Shown: positions 48,302 through 57,448, numbered from the stretch's first letter. The stretch is 64,000 nucleotides of DNA from Pseudomonas eucalypticola (GCF_013374995.1 NZ_CP056030.1:962501-1026500); one strand, 5' to 3'. Program-made: numbers and translations. Notes: generated from the sequence alone by a model not told the origin.

Positions 48302-48520
48302 TCAGGCAGGCGCGGGTGAAGGTTGAGAGTCAGGTGGCGCGGTCTGCCTGACCCCACGCTCCACCTCGTTCTCGGCGCGGCAAGCGCTCACGTCATGGCA
48401 GTTGAGTTTCTGTCGGCGTGGGAAGTAGCTGACATTGTAGGAAACTTCAACAGATATAGTTAAGTGGTTCCTACGTCCTACTCGGATTAGACCCTCTTCC
48501 GTATCGGAGTCGTCGCGCAT
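48302..48520 (-). CDS. Doubtful small ORF after hemH
   Basis: 72 codons from an ATG at 48520; sequence is polar, with a Pro-rich C-terminus. I do not recognise it, and it lacks a clear ribosome site. It lies in the 396-bp gap between hemH and the immunity-like gene, where GC falls. It could be non-coding. Confidence 0.25.
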   Translation of the reverse strand: MRDDSDTEEGLIRVGRRNHLTISVEVSYNVSYFPRRQKLNCHDVSACRAENEVERGVRQTAPPDSQPSPAPA

Positions 48521-48679
48521 ACAAATGGTTTAATCAAGACCATTATTATTCCAGAAGTGTCAGTGCTGCAGCGCTATACATGAGTGGAAGAAGGTGCCGG
48601 GCCGTCCGAAGTAGGGTAGGCCTGCTGAACGGGCGCGTCGACAACTCAAGGCGTTGGCGGAAAAAAAAGGGCTGGTCAA
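48521..48679. other. AT-rich intergenic stretch before the 48680 gene
   Basis: Contains AT-rich promoter-like sequence (gtttaatcaagaccattattattcc near 48529) and a GGCGG-AAAAAAAAGGG stretch just before the next start. No gene seen. Confidence 0.4.
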
Positions 48680-49153
48680 ATGACGGTTTCCATAATTGAT
48701 TATATTAATGGGCTGGGGAAGCGATGGCGCGTGCTTGCAGAAAATGGCACCTTGACTAATCAGCGTCCCGTTGGGCTTTATGCGGGCGCGCAGGTGCTTT
48801 GCCTCTTTCCAGTTACCGGCGTGGCGCTGGAATTCGACCTCGAGGATGAAATTCTTCAACGGGTTCATGTGATTACGCAGGCGTCTGAATTAAGAGGGCC
48901 TTCCTATCAAGGAGCGCTCCCAGGTGACCTGGACGGTGTTTGTAATAAAGCCGAGGTCAGGGCCAAATTGGGAAAAGCTGTGAAGGAGGTAGGCCCGGTG
49001 AAACTTTCAGAGCCCGTAGGTATGGTGGGTGGATGGGATGGGTTTCATTACGCAATGAAAGACGGTGAAGTGTTATTTCTGATGGTGCGATACACCTTGA
49101 GTGATAGTGTTGAATCAATCACCTTTGAGAAAGCGCGTGCCCTACAGCATTAA
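48680..49153 (+). CDS. DUF6392-like protein, possible immunity protein
   Basis: 157 residues. INGLGKRWRVLAENGTL, LYAGAQVLCLFPVTGVALEFD and the ending FEKARAL resemble DUF6392 proteins that I recall from pseudomonads near bacteriocin or polymorphic-toxin immunity genes; this is memory, not a search. No signal peptide or membrane segment. GC is lower than in flanking core genes. No toxin gene is next to it, so it may be an orphan immunity gene. Confidence 0.65.
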   Translation: MTVSIIDYINGLGKRWRVLAENGTLTNQRPVGLYAGAQVLCLFPVTGVALEFDLEDEILQRVHVITQASELRGPSYQGALPGDLDGVCNKAEVRAKLGKAVKEVGPVKLSEPVGMVGGWDGFHYAMKDGEVLFLMVRYTLSDSVESITFEKARALQH

Positions 49154-49235
49154 CTATTGTGAGTGCCCGGGGCTTTAAGGTGTGAAATGAAGTTTCGGAA
49201 ATATGGCTCGGTCAGCGAAGGTGGCGATAGGGGGC

Positions 49236-49358
49236 GGCGCGAAGGTCATAACCTACTCGGCAACCCGTTGTCGATATATTAAAGGCGCAAAGTGGAGGTC
49301 AGCGGATACTCAAGGGCGAACAACCGCAACCCCTGCGAACGACTTGCCTGAGCGTTAA
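49236..49358 (+). pseudogene. Relic of a third copy of the 49900/50241 gene family
   Basis: Reads GAKVITYSATRCRYIKGAKW then RSADT and ends NDLPER-stop; compare DAEVIIYSGTLGRYVKGAKW and PVDT, ending SDLSEP-stop, in the gene at 50241. DNA similarity continues past the stop (aaatggctaacg follows in both). Only the C-terminal 40 codons survive, with no start. Confidence 0.8.
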
Positions 49359-49515
49359 AGAGGTCCAAGTAAAATGGCTAACGCTAATTGCGAGCCTCGC
49401 TTTTACCTGTCAAGCGTCCAACACTTGCCGAAGGGAAAACAAAAAGCTCTTCACGGAAGCCTGGGGAAGTTGGTGATGCCGCCACAGATATGCAGTGAAC
49501 AAACATAGCGGACCA

Positions 49516-49838
49516 GGTGATGCCTCAGGCATAACTGGCCCGAAATAGATGTGGGACCGGCCTTGGCCGGGAAGCGCCGCGCGGGCGGCGCTCGATTTAA
49601 AGGGCGCAGGAGAAACCAAGACATGCACCTAGTGGCCCTGTTGCGGATTTCAAGCCGTGCCAACAGAATGTTCAGCGGAGCTTCTGGCTGGAGATTGCAG
49701 CAGGGCTACCAAGCGCCAGGCGATGTTGTTGTCTCGCTGTTAAGATCGAGCGCCGTCCGCACGGCGCTTCCCGGGCAAGGGCTTGGCGCCCTGCCATTCC
49801 TACATCTGTTTCGGGTCAGTTATGGCTGTGAGATCACC
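49516..49838. repeat. Long inverted repeat (REPIN/MITE-like element)
   Basis: Left arm 49516-49596 (ggtgatgcctcaggcataac ... cggcgctcgat) pairs with right arm 49745-49838 (atcgagcgccgtccgcacgg ... agatcacc) with scattered mismatches and a 10-15 bp length difference. Each arm contains its own small palindrome (gaagcgccgcgcgggcggcgct). About 150 bp separates the arms. Confidence 0.8.
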
Positions 49839-49899
49839 TCGCCCGCCTTGTTTGCTCACTACAGATCTTTGTAAGCACCACTAACTTTCCCGGCAATCC

Positions 49900-50229
49900 G
49901 TGAAAAACCAAACAAAACGGGTACGAATTATGAATTTCAAGGCAGTTGTGGATGGCTTGTCGCCTGAGGAGGTCGTTAGATTTTTGGCAGGTTTGAAAAC
50001 TGGAATGAACTACCCGCATATTGATCGGATGCTAACGTGGCATCGTACTCCAAAGTTAGGTAATGTCGAAGTCTTGAGATTAGTGAAGGGGTTAGTAGAC
50101 CGAGGTGTGATACAGCACGATTCGACTGGTGCTCGATATGTTAAAGGTATGAATTGGAGCCCCGTGGATATCTCTCGGTTCATCGAAAATGACGATAGCG
50201 TGGCTGGCTCCGCGCCTTCAAGTCAATAA
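49900..50229 (+). CDS. Small winged-helix-like protein, paralogue A (immunity-like)
   Basis: 109 codons from ATG 49900; ATG 49930, which aligns with the start of the paralogue, is the likelier start (giving 99 residues). The core LSPEEVVRFLAGLKTGMNYPHIDRML, LGNVEVLRLVKGLVDRGVI and RYVKGMNWSPVDISRF aligns throughout with the next gene. Layout of helices plus a beta hairpin looks like a small winged helix. Lower GC than core genes. Function unknown; tandem small paralogues without a partner resemble orphan immunity genes. Confidence 0.75.
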   Translation: MKNQTKRVRIMNFKAVVDGLSPEEVVRFLAGLKTGMNYPHIDRMLTWHRTPKLGNVEVLRLVKGLVDRGVIQHDSTGARYVKGMNWSPVDISRFIENDDSVAGSAPSSQ

Positions 50230-50240
50230 GGAGTCCAGGT

Positions 50241-50531
50241 ATGAGTAGGTTGGCTTATTTAGACCTTTTTACCCCACAGGAAATAGTCCAGGTGCTCGCG
50301 GGTGCTGAGAACGGTATTGATTACCCGCATCTTGACCGACTATTAACGCAAGTTCGCTTGCCAAATTTGGGGGTGGTCGAGGTCATGAGGTTGCTGGATG
50401 ATATGGTCGACGCGGAGGTCATAATTTACTCTGGAACCCTTGGGCGTTATGTCAAAGGCGCAAAGTGGACGCCAGTGGATACCTCAAGGGCAAAAAAATC
50501 GAAACCTCCAAGTGACTTGTCTGAGCCTTGA
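50241..50531 (+). CDS. Small winged-helix-like protein, paralogue B (immunity-like)
   Basis: 96 residues, Shine-Dalgarno aaggag 8 bases upstream, 11 bp after paralogue A. LFTPQEIVQVLAGAENGIDYPHLDRLL, LGVVEVMRLLDDMVDAEVI and RYVKGAKWTPVDTSR show it is a divergent duplicate of A, and closer to the relic at 49236. Probably cotranscribed with A. Confidence 0.8.
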   Translation: MSRLAYLDLFTPQEIVQVLAGAENGIDYPHLDRLLTQVRLPNLGVVEVMRLLDDMVDAEVIIYSGTLGRYVKGAKWTPVDTSRAKKSKPPSDLSEP

Positions 50532-50606
50532 TGAGGTCAAGGTGAAATGGCTAACGGGAGTGGCTAACCCTGGTAGCAGAAGTTTCTGCAAAAAGTGATG
50601 CAATCA

Positions 50607-50939
50607 CTACTCGGCCGCATCGTTAGCTTTTTTTGCAGCCTTGAAATAGCTGGGATGCAGTACGCCCATTTTGGGGAGTGGTGTAGCTGCGTAAATCCCG
50701 GGAGTCTGTTTGAACCAGTCCGAATCAAACGGGATTTTATGGTGGTTGCCCAGATCGAAATTTGTTCGGAGACTTAACCCGCTTGCGGGGAAGCCTGCGT
50801 CGCTTGGGTCCATGACAAACTCGCACGGATAAACGGGCTCAGTCTTCTGACTTGTACCGTATGCGACCTGTACCTCGTTGGTCGAGGGTGACACCGAAAG
50901 AACGATAGCAGGGCGCGGTTTGGGTCCAGGCTTCCCTAC
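50607..50939 (-). pseudogene. PemK/MazF-like toxin remnant, N-terminus missing
   Basis: From 50939 the frame reads VGKPGPKPRPAIVLSVSPST, then VQVAYGTSQKTEPVYPCEF, GLSLRTNFDLGNHHKIPF and PLPKMGVLHPSYF, matching one PemK/MazF-like branch. The usual N-terminal 20 residues before GKPGPKPRP are replaced by unrelated sequence and no start codon exists in frame before the GTG at 50894, which falls inside the domain. A protein from 50894 would lack strand 1-2. No antitoxin gene is visible. Confidence 0.7.
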
Positions 50940-51035
50940 TTGCTGACGAAAATGACGCTTTCGTCGTAGAGGCGTGCTTCAGAGGCTCCAAGATTGCCGA
51001 GTGCCCGCGCCACTTTAGGTGCGTCTGCCACCCAA

Positions 51036-51074
51036 TGAAAACGCCGCTATCCCGTCACGTGCGGATAGCGGCGT
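51036..51074 (-). terminator. Terminator after uraA
   Basis: 12-bp stem acgccgctatcc / ggatagcggcgt, followed on the minus strand by ttttc. It is 30 bp past the uraA stop. Confidence 0.85.
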
Positions 51075-51103
51075 CGAATGCAGCAAAGCATCAGGTCAGA
51101 AGA

Positions 51104-52366
51104 TCACTCCCCCACCTTCTCCTTCCACTCTCCATTCCCTGGCAGCAGCAGGTTCAACGCAATCGCCACCACCGCGCACAGCGCGATCCCTTTCAGCCCG
51201 AAGTCGTGCGGGCCGGTGCCGGTGCCGATCAGCACCCCACCGATACCAAACACCAGTGTCACCGAGATGATCACCAGGTTACGGGCTTCGCTGAGGTCGA
51301 TCTTGTGGCGGATCAGGGTGTTCATGCCCACGGCGGCGATGGAGCCGAACAGCAGGCACAGGATGCCGCCCATCACCGGCACCGGGATGCTTTGCAGCAG
51401 GGCGCCGAACTTGCCGATGAACGCCAGGCTGATGGCGAAGATCGCCGCCCAGGTCATGATTTTCGGGTTGTAGGCTTTGGTCAGCATTACCGCGCCAGTG
51501 ACTTCGGCGTAGGTGGTGTTGGGCGGGCCGCCGAACAGGCCGGCGGCGGTGGTGGCGATGCCATCACCCAGCAGGGTGCGGTGCAGCCCTGGGGTTTTCA
51601 GGTAGTCGCGGCCGGTCACGGTGCCCACGGCGATGACACCGCCGATGTGCTCGATGGCCGGTGCCAACGCCACCGGCACGATGAACAGGATGGCTTGCCA
51701 GTTGAACGCCGGCGCGGTGAAGTGCGGCAGTGCCAACCACGGGGCGGCGGCGATCTTGACGGTGTCGACCACGCCGAAGGCGAACGACAGGGCGAAGCCC
51801 ACCAGCACGCCAGCGATGATCGGCACCAGGCGGAAGATGCCCTTGCCGAAGACCGCGACGATCAAGGTGGTAAGCAGCGCCGGCATGGAAATGAACATGG
51901 CGGTGCTGTACGGCAGCAGTTCGGTGCCGTCACCGGCCTTGCCCATGGCCATGTTGGCCGCGATCGGCGCCATGGCCAGGCCGATGGAGATCACCACCGG
52001 GCCGATCACCACGGGAGGCAGCAGCTTGTCGATGAAACCGGTGCCCTTGATCTTCACGGCCAGGCCCAGGAACGTATAGACGAAGCCGGCGGCCATCACC
52101 CCGCCCATGGTCTCGGCCAGGCCGAACTGGCCCTTGGCGAGGATGATGGGGGTGATGAAGGCAAAGCTCGATGCCAGGAACACCGGTACCTTGCGGCCGG
52201 TGACGATCTGGAACAGCAACGTGCCGAGGCCTGCGGTAAACAGGGCGACGTTCGGGTCCAGGCCGGTGATCAGCGGCATCAGCACCAGGGCGCCGAAGGC
52301 GACGAAGAGCATTTGCGCGCCGGACAGCACCTGGCGCCAGAGCGGGTCGTTGAACTCGTCGGCCAT
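51104..52366 (-). CDS. uraA: Uracil permease
   Basis: 420 residues, about 14 membrane segments, NCS2 nucleobase:proton symporter. Markers: QMLFVAFGALVLMPLITGLDP at the N-terminus, FVALAPAIEHIG-like VPVALAPAIEHIGGV with the substrate Glu, and GLFGGPPNTTYAEVTG. Two bp after upp on the same strand, so uracil uptake and conversion are one operon. Confidence 0.95.
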   Translation of the reverse strand: MADEFNDPLWRQVLSGAQMLFVAFGALVLMPLITGLDPNVALFTAGLGTLLFQIVTGRKVPVFLASSFAFITPIILAKGQFGLAETMGGVMAAGFVYTFLGLAVKIKGTGFIDKLLPPVVIGPVVISIGLAMAPIAANMAMGKAGDGTELLPYSTAMFISMPALLTTLIVAVFGKGIFRLVPIIAGVLVGFALSFAFGVVDTVKIAAAPWLALPHFTAPAFNWQAILFIVPVALAPAIEHIGGVIAVGTVTGRDYLKTPGLHRTLLGDGIATTAAGLFGGPPNTTYAEVTGAVMLTKAYNPKIMTWAAIFAISLAFIGKFGALLQSIPVPVMGGILCLLFGSIAAVGMNTLIRHKIDLSEARNLVIISVTLVFGIGGVLIGTGTGPHDFGLKGIALCAVVAIALNLLLPGNGEWKEKVGE

Positions 52367-52368
52367 GC

Positions 52369-53007
52369 TCAGGCGTCCTTCTGCTTGGTGCCGAAGATCT
52401 TGTCGCCGGCATCGCCCAGGCCAGGGATGATGTAGCCGTGTTCGTTCAGGCGCTCATCGACCGAGGCGGTGTAGATCTGTACATCCGGGTGGGCCTTCTC
52501 GACCACGGCGATGCCTTCGGGGGCGGCGACCAGGACCATCGCGCGAATGTCCTTGCAGCCGGCTTTCTTCAGCAGGTCGATGGTGGCGACCATGGAACCG
52601 CCGGTGGCCAGCATCGGGTCGATGATCATGGCCAGGCGCTCGTCGATCTCGGGCACCAGTTTTTCCAGGTAGGTGTGAGCTTCCAGGGTTTCTTCGTTGC
52701 GGGCCACGCCCACGGCGCTGACCTTGGCGCCCGGGATCAGGCTGAGCACGCCGTCGAGCATGCCGATACCGGCGCGCAGGATCGGCACCACGGTAATCTT
52801 CTTGCCGGCGATTTTCTCGACCTGGACGGTACCGCACCAGCCTTCGATGTCGTAGGTCTCCAGCGGCAGGTCCTTGGTGGCTTCATAGGTCAACAACGCG
52901 CCGACTTCCTGGGCGAGTTCGCGAAAGTTCTTGGTGCTGATGTCGGCACGGCGCATCAGGCCGAGCTTGTGGCGGATCAGCGGGTGGCGAATCTCGAGGA
53001 TTGGCAT
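52369..53007 (-). CDS. upp: Uracil phosphoribosyltransferase
   Basis: 212 residues; makes UMP from uracil and PRPP. PRPP loop in [26 protein letters not shown] and the C-terminal [14 protein letters not shown] are typical. First gene of upp-uraA, divergent from hpt. Confidence 0.97.
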   Translation of the reverse strand: MPILEIRHPLIRHKLGLMRRADISTKNFRELAQEVGALLTYEATKDLPLETYDIEGWCGTVQVEKIAGKKITVVPILRAGIGMLDGVLSLIPGAKVSAVGVARNEETLEAHTYLEKLVPEIDERLAMIIDPMLATGGSMVATIDLLKKAGCKDIRAMVLVAAPEGIAVVEKAHPDVQIYTASVDERLNEHGYIIPGLGDAGDKIFGTKQKDA

Positions 53008-53170
53008 GGGGAAAGACTCCGGGCGGGCAAAAAAATCGCGCTAGATTAATCTATTCAGGTGGCACTGTCGTGCAGACATACTGGACGTTAGTCCAGAAAA
53101 GCTTGATCTGTACCGAGCGGATGCGTACCTTTGCCCGCTTTTCTCAGACCACCCCCCTTTGGAGAGCGTC

Positions 53171-53728
53171 ATGTCCGCTGATCTCGAGCATATCCGTCAA
53201 GTCATGGACGAAGCCGACTGCCTGTACACCGAAGCAGAAGTCGAGGCGGCCATCGTCCGTGTGGGCGCACAGATCACGGCCGAGATGGCCGACAGCAACC
53301 CGGTGGTCTTCTGCGTGATGAACGGGGGCCTGATCTTCGCTGGCAAACTGCTCACCCAGCTGCGTTTCCCGCTGGAAGCCAGCTACCTGCACGCCACCCG
53401 CTACCGCAACGAAACCAGCGGCGGCGACCTGTTCTGGAAAGCCAAGCCGGAAGTTTCGTTCATTGACCGTGACGTGCTGATCATCGACGACATCCTCGAC
53501 GAAGGCCACACCCTGAGCGCCATCATCGACTTCTGCAAGCACGCCGGCGCCCGTGCCGTGCACACTGCGGTGCTGATCGACAAGGAACACGAGCGCAAGG
53601 CCAGCCCGGGCCTCAAGGCCACCTATTCGGGCCTGCCGTGCATCGACCGCTACATCTTCGGCTATGGCATGGATTACAAGGGCTACTGGCGCAATGCGGC
53701 CGGCATCTATGCCGTGAAAGGCATGTAA
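53171..53728 (+). CDS. hpt: Hypoxanthine-guanine phosphoribosyltransferase
   Basis: 185 residues; salvage of purine bases to IMP/GMP with PRPP. VFCVMNGGLIFAGKL, the PRPP motif VLIIDDILDEGHTLSAI and C-terminal IFGYGMDYKGYWRN. The start at 53171 has ggagag 6 bases upstream. Divergent from upp. Confidence 0.94.
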   Translation: MSADLEHIRQVMDEADCLYTEAEVEAAIVRVGAQITAEMADSNPVVFCVMNGGLIFAGKLLTQLRFPLEASYLHATRYRNETSGGDLFWKAKPEVSFIDRDVLIIDDILDEGHTLSAIIDFCKHAGARAVHTAVLIDKEHERKASPGLKATYSGLPCIDRYIFGYGMDYKGYWRNAAGIYAVKGM

Positions 53729-53756
53729 AAAACCGCATCGGCCGGTTTCTTCTGGT

Positions 53757-54222
53757 CGCGGCCGCCCGGCCGCGTCACGAACACCGCGCAACATCACGCC
53801 CACCGCATGCACCGCCGACGCGGCCAGGTCCGCTGCTACGCGGACGGGGTAGCAGCGGACCCGGCCGCGTCACGAACACCGCGCAACATCAGGCCCACCG
53901 CGTGCACCGCCGACGCGGCCAGGTCCGCTGCTACGCGGACGGGGTAGCAGCGGACCTGGCCGGGTCACGAACGCCGCGCAGCACCAGGCCCACCGCACGC
54001 ACCGCCGACGCGGCCAGGTCCGCTGCTACGCGGACGGGGTAGCAGCGGACCCGGCCGCGTCACGAATGCCGCGCAGCACCAGGCCCACCGCGTGCACCGC
54101 CGACGCGGCCAGGTCCGCTGCTACGCGGACGGGGTAGCAGCGGACCCGGCCGCGTCACGAACGCCGCGCAGCACCAGGCCCACCGCATGCACCGCCGACG
54201 CGGCCAGGTCCGCTGCTACACA
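53757..54222. repeat. Five-copy 95-bp tandem repeat (REPIN array)
   Basis: The block gcggccaggtccgctgctac recurs at 53820, 53915, 54010, 54105 and 54200, an exact 95-bp period. Each unit holds the palindrome ggtccgctgctacgcgg/ccccgtagcagcggacc followed by ggccgcgtcacgaa...cgccgcgca...gcaccgccgac. Units differ at only a few bases. Similar palindromic half-units occur singly near 24346 and 60808. No variable spacers exist, so this is not CRISPR. Confidence 0.92.
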
Positions 54223-54281
54223 GAGAGGTGGCTCCCGGATGTATCTGCTAGAGTGCTGGGCTGCCTTCCAGGAGCTCGCCC

Positions 54282-54752
54282 ATGCGTTTGATGATCGCCG
54301 CACTTGTCCTGCTTACCAGCCTTCCCCTGGCCGCCGCGCCGCTGCATTCCCAGTTCCTGCCGCCCGATGACCTGGGCCTGCGCAAGGAGCAGCCCGAGCA
54401 ACAGCAACTGCTGCAGGTAACCGACTATTCGGTAGTGGTGGGCAACCAGCGCCAGTCCAATCAGCAACCCATTCCGGTGACGTCCTCGCTGCTGGTGCGC
54501 CTCAAGGGCAAGCCGCTGAACAAGGGCGCGACCATCGCGCAGGTGCTGCTGACCTTCGATGCCGAGAGCAAGAGCCTGAAGAAGCCCGCGTTCGACGAGG
54601 CCAGCAAGACCCTGACCCTCAACTACCCGCTGGGCCAGTACCGCACCATCGTCGACCTGTTGCGCAATGGCACTGTATACGTGCAATTTCTCAGCTACCC
54701 CAACGGCCACATCTGGGCGGACCTGCACACCGGTGCCGAACACGCGCGTTGA
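54282..54752 (+). CDS. Exported hypothetical protein
   Basis: 156 residues with a Sec signal (MRLMIAALVLLTSLPLAAA). The mature part has a QPEQQQLLQ stretch then a beta-rich domain (TIAQVLLTFDAESKSL, GTVYVQFLSYPNGHIWADLH). I do not recognise the family; no catalytic motif is seen. Follows the tandem repeats and precedes the PA4642-type gene by 89 bp. Confidence 0.8.
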   Translation: MRLMIAALVLLTSLPLAAAPLHSQFLPPDDLGLRKEQPEQQQLLQVTDYSVVVGNQRQSNQQPIPVTSSLLVRLKGKPLNKGATIAQVLLTFDAESKSLKKPAFDEASKTLTLNYPLGQYRTIVDLLRNGTVYVQFLSYPNGHIWADLHTGAEHAR

Positions 54753-54841
54753 GCCGTCAGGCCCGCGGGGGTAAACTCGCGCTCTTTCCAGGAGCTGGCC
54801 AGCCAGCTCTCACCCCCATAGCAGCGAAGTTGGAGTGGGCA

Positions 54842-55129
54842 ATGCGTAAAGACAAGAAGCAGCTGATTGGTGATGAAATCGGCGACGAGCAGGTCAAGTT
54901 GTTCCTGGAGTTCGAACCGGTCGACGCTACTTCGCCGTCGCTGCACAAGCTGATCAAGGCCTATCGTGGGCTGCGCGTCGATGACTTCGAGCGTTTCGTG
55001 GGCTTTTTCGTCGAGGCCGGCTATGACCTGAACGGCAAGGACGAGCACGGCAATGACTTCATCGCCCTGATCCGTGACCAGCGCAACGCGCCGGAATACA
55101 TCGAGATCATCGAGAAAGCCCGCGGCTGA
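54842..55129 (+). CDS. PA4642-family small protein
   Basis: 95 residues, start at 54842 with ttggag upstream. MRKDKKQLIGDEIGDEQVKLFLEF and YDLNGKDEHGNDFIALI match the conserved pseudomonad protein named after PA4642. Soluble and charged; function unknown. Followed by a strong terminator. Confidence 0.88.
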   Translation: MRKDKKQLIGDEIGDEQVKLFLEFEPVDATSPSLHKLIKAYRGLRVDDFERFVGFFVEAGYDLNGKDEHGNDFIALIRDQRNAPEYIEIIEKARG

Positions 55130-55142
55130 TTTGCCCCCGGCC

Positions 55143-55175
55143 ATGAAAAAACGCCCCGAGGGGCGTTTTTTCATG
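55143..55175. terminator. Bidirectional terminator between PA4642-type gene and mqo
   Basis: Near-perfect palindrome atgaaaaaacgccccgagg/ggcgttttttcat between two converging genes. Confidence 0.92.
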
Positions 55176-55191
55176 GCCAGCGCCTACACGA

Positions 55192-56703
55192 TCAAGCGTA
55201 GTGTTCGGCGGCGGTGTTGGCGGGCGCCAATTCCAGCGCTGCGTCACTCTGCGCGCTCACCCGGCGGTACAGTGCCGCGTCGGTTTCCAGGGCCTTTTCA
55301 CGGGCCGGGAAGATTTCCTTGAGCTTGGTGGTCCAGGCTTCGGAGCGATACTGCTCGGGGAAGCAACGCTCGATCAGTTCCAGCATGATCGACACGGTCA
55401 CCGAGGCGCCAGGGGACGCACCCAGCAGGGCCGCCAGCGAACCATCGGCCGCCGAGACCAGCTCGGTGCCGAACTGCAGCACGCCGCCTTTCTTCGGGTC
55501 TTTCTTGATGATCTGCACCCGTTGGCCGGCCACTTCCAGGCGCCAGTCCTCGGCCTTGGCCTCGGGGTAGAAGCGGCGCAGGGATTCCAGGCGCTGCTCC
55601 ATGGACTGCATCACTTCGCTCATCAGGTACTTGGTGAGGTCCATGTTGTCCCGCGCCACGGCCAGCATCGGGCCGATGTTGCCAGCACGCACGGACTTGG
55701 GCAGGTCCAGGAACGAACCGTGCTTGAGGAACTTGGTGGTGAAGCCGGCGTAAGGGCCGAACAGCAGGGACGTCTTGCCGTCCACCACGCGGGTGTCCAG
55801 GTGCGGCACGGACATGGGCGGCGAGCCCACGGCGGCCTGGCTGTAGACCTTGGCCTGGTGGTGCTTGACCACCTCAGGGTTGTCGCAGCGCAGCCACTGG
55901 CCGCTGACCGGGAAGCCGCCGAAGCCCTTGCCTTCCTCGATGCCCGACTGCTGCAGCAGCGGCAAGGCCGCGCCGCCGGCGCCCAGGAAAACGAACCTGG
56001 CGTCGACTTTACGGCTGTTGCCGCTGTTGACGTCCTTGATGGTCACGGTCCAGCCGCTGCCGTTGCGGGTCAGGTCGGTAACGCGCTTGCAGTACTTGAC
56101 CTGGGCGTCGGCACCGCTGGCCAGGTGCTTGAGCAGCTTGTTGGTGAGGGCCCCGAAATTGACGTCGGTACCGTGCATGACGCGGGTGGCGGCGATGTGC
56201 TGGTCGGCCGGGCGGCCAGGCATCATCAGCGGCATCCACTCGTTCATCTTCGCCTTGTCTTCGGTGTACTCCATGGTTTCGAAGGCATGGTGCTGCTTGA
56301 GCATCTCATAGCGCTTCTTCAGGAAGTCGATACCCTTGTCGCCTTCGACGTAGCTCAGGTGCGGCACCGGGTTGATGAAGGCACGGGCCGAGCCGAAAGT
56401 GCCTTTCTTCGCCAGGTAGGCCCAGAACTGCTTGGACACCTCGAACTGGGCGTTGATGTGCACGGCTTTCTTGATGTCGACCGACCCGTCCTTGGCCTGC
56501 GGCGTGTAGTTCAGCTCGCAGAGGCCCGCGTGGCCGGTACCCGCGTTGTTCCACGGGTTGGAGCTTTCCGCCGCACCGGAGTCCATCAGCTCGACGACTT
56601 CCAGCTTGATCGTCGGGTCCAGCTCTTTGAGCAGTACTGCCAGGGTGGCACTCATGATGCCGGCCCCTACCAATACCACGTCGACTGCTTCGTTATGCGC
56701 CAT
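55192..56703 (-). CDS. mqo: Malate:quinone oxidoreductase
   Basis: 503 residues; membrane-associated FAD enzyme oxidising malate to oxaloacetate with quinone. [22 protein letters not shown] holds the FAD motif; [17 protein letters not shown] and the C-terminal [20 protein letters not shown] are diagnostic. Start at 56703 (MAHNEAVD) chosen from the conserved N-terminus; the open frame upstream is not supported. Confidence 0.96.
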   Translation of the reverse strand: MAHNEAVDVVLVGAGIMSATLAVLLKELDPTIKLEVVELMDSGAAESSNPWNNAGTGHAGLCELNYTPQAKDGSVDIKKAVHINAQFEVSKQFWAYLAKKGTFGSARAFINPVPHLSYVEGDKGIDFLKKRYEMLKQHHAFETMEYTEDKAKMNEWMPLMMPGRPADQHIAATRVMHGTDVNFGALTNKLLKHLASGADAQVKYCKRVTDLTRNGSGWTVTIKDVNSGNSRKVDARFVFLGAGGAALPLLQQSGIEEGKGFGGFPVSGQWLRCDNPEVVKHHQAKVYSQAAVGSPPMSVPHLDTRVVDGKTSLLFGPYAGFTTKFLKHGSFLDLPKSVRAGNIGPMLAVARDNMDLTKYLMSEVMQSMEQRLESLRRFYPEAKAEDWRLEVAGQRVQIIKKDPKKGGVLQFGTELVSAADGSLAALLGASPGASVTVSIMLELIERCFPEQYRSEAWTTKLKEIFPAREKALETDAALYRRVSAQSDAALELAPANTAAEHYA

Positions 56704-57267
56704 TAACGCGTCTCCAAAATCTTCAGCACCAAATTGACAGCACGGCTCCCGGTACACCATCAGCAGGCCAGGAATGCCATGTCCGACTTTTCGCAAAATT
56801 CGCAAGCTCGCGCGGACGCTACCAACCGGTCCAACAAGTCCCTATGAACTCATTTCAAGGGCCGGCAGGCAATTCGACTTAGGTCAATGCGCCCGCGTTG
56901 CAGTTCAATCGACCTCAGGCTCCTGACTGGCAGGCGCGGCAGGGCCGACCGTACGGTGCTGAACCGGACGTTGTTGATGCATGTACAGATGCAAAACTGT
57001 TCATTTGCTCGCCACACTCTTGTGAAGTTGTGAAAACCGTTTTTTTTCACGCTCTTTTGGAGTCGTGAACCTCAAAAAGGCTGCCATGAAGACGCGGGCA
57101 GCGGCAGGTCCAACGAAGGGCGAAGTGCCGAAAGCGCGGGCACACCGGCTTCGAATGGCCTGTGTGGGCGGCTCTCTGTGGGCATTGGCTGGGCTGGATG
57201 CAGGGCATCAGCGGTGTTGCGGGGCCCGATCAGGAGACGTCCTTATAATCGGGGGGAGATTATAACG
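56704..57267. other. Long intergenic region upstream of mqo
   Basis: About 560 bp. It should hold the mqo promoter. AT-rich spots near 56980-57060 include tttttttt and a TTGTGAAGTTGTGAAAA stretch, and a tataat-like -10 is at 57244. No reading frame looks coding. Confidence 0.4.
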
Positions 57268-57378
57268 ATGAAACGCGCAGAAAAGATCCTTATTCCTGGA
57301 GTTTTCTTGCGGTGGGCGTCAAGCGGCGCCGCCGTGACCGATTATCGCACCCTTCCTGCCTTTTTACCCTGCGTTTGA
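57268..57378 (+). CDS. Possible 36-residue protein with a strong ribosome site
   Basis: ATG at 57268 is preceded by ggggggag (9 bases spacing) and a tataat hexamer at 57244-57249. The frame starts MKRAEKILIPGVFLRW and ends 36 codons later. I do not recognise it. The promoter-RBS-ATG arrangement is the only support, so it may be a chance frame or a leader peptide. Confidence 0.25.
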   Translation: MKRAEKILIPGVFLRWASSGAAVTDYRTLPAFLPCV

Positions 57379-57448
57379 ACGCTGGTTCCCGATACGCGGG
57401 GGCCGTTATACTGCGGCACTATCAATGCCTATTCCCGGAGAGATGAGC

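Larger units (their letters stand above)
49154..49899. other. Gap holding a gene relic and an inverted-repeat element
   Basis: Apart from the relic at 49236-49358 and the inverted repeat at 49516-49838, no gene is supported. A frame from the ATG at 49624 has a ribosome site but consists mainly of repeat sequence, so it is not called. Confidence 0.5.

Noticed and set aside
49624..49874. Possible small gene starting at an ATG with aggag upstream
   Set aside because: Most of the frame lies in the inverted-repeat element and the composition is not protein-like.
53757..54222. CRISPR array
   Set aside because: Units are 95 bp, nearly identical along their whole length, with no unique spacers and no cas genes.
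53812..54240. Arg/Ala-rich open frames across the tandem repeats
   Set aside because: They simply translate the repeat; no ribosome site and no protein character.
56972..56995. tgtacagatgcaaaactgttcatt upstream of mqo as a light-response site
   Set aside because: The second half does not match TGTAYA, and the context is unrelated.
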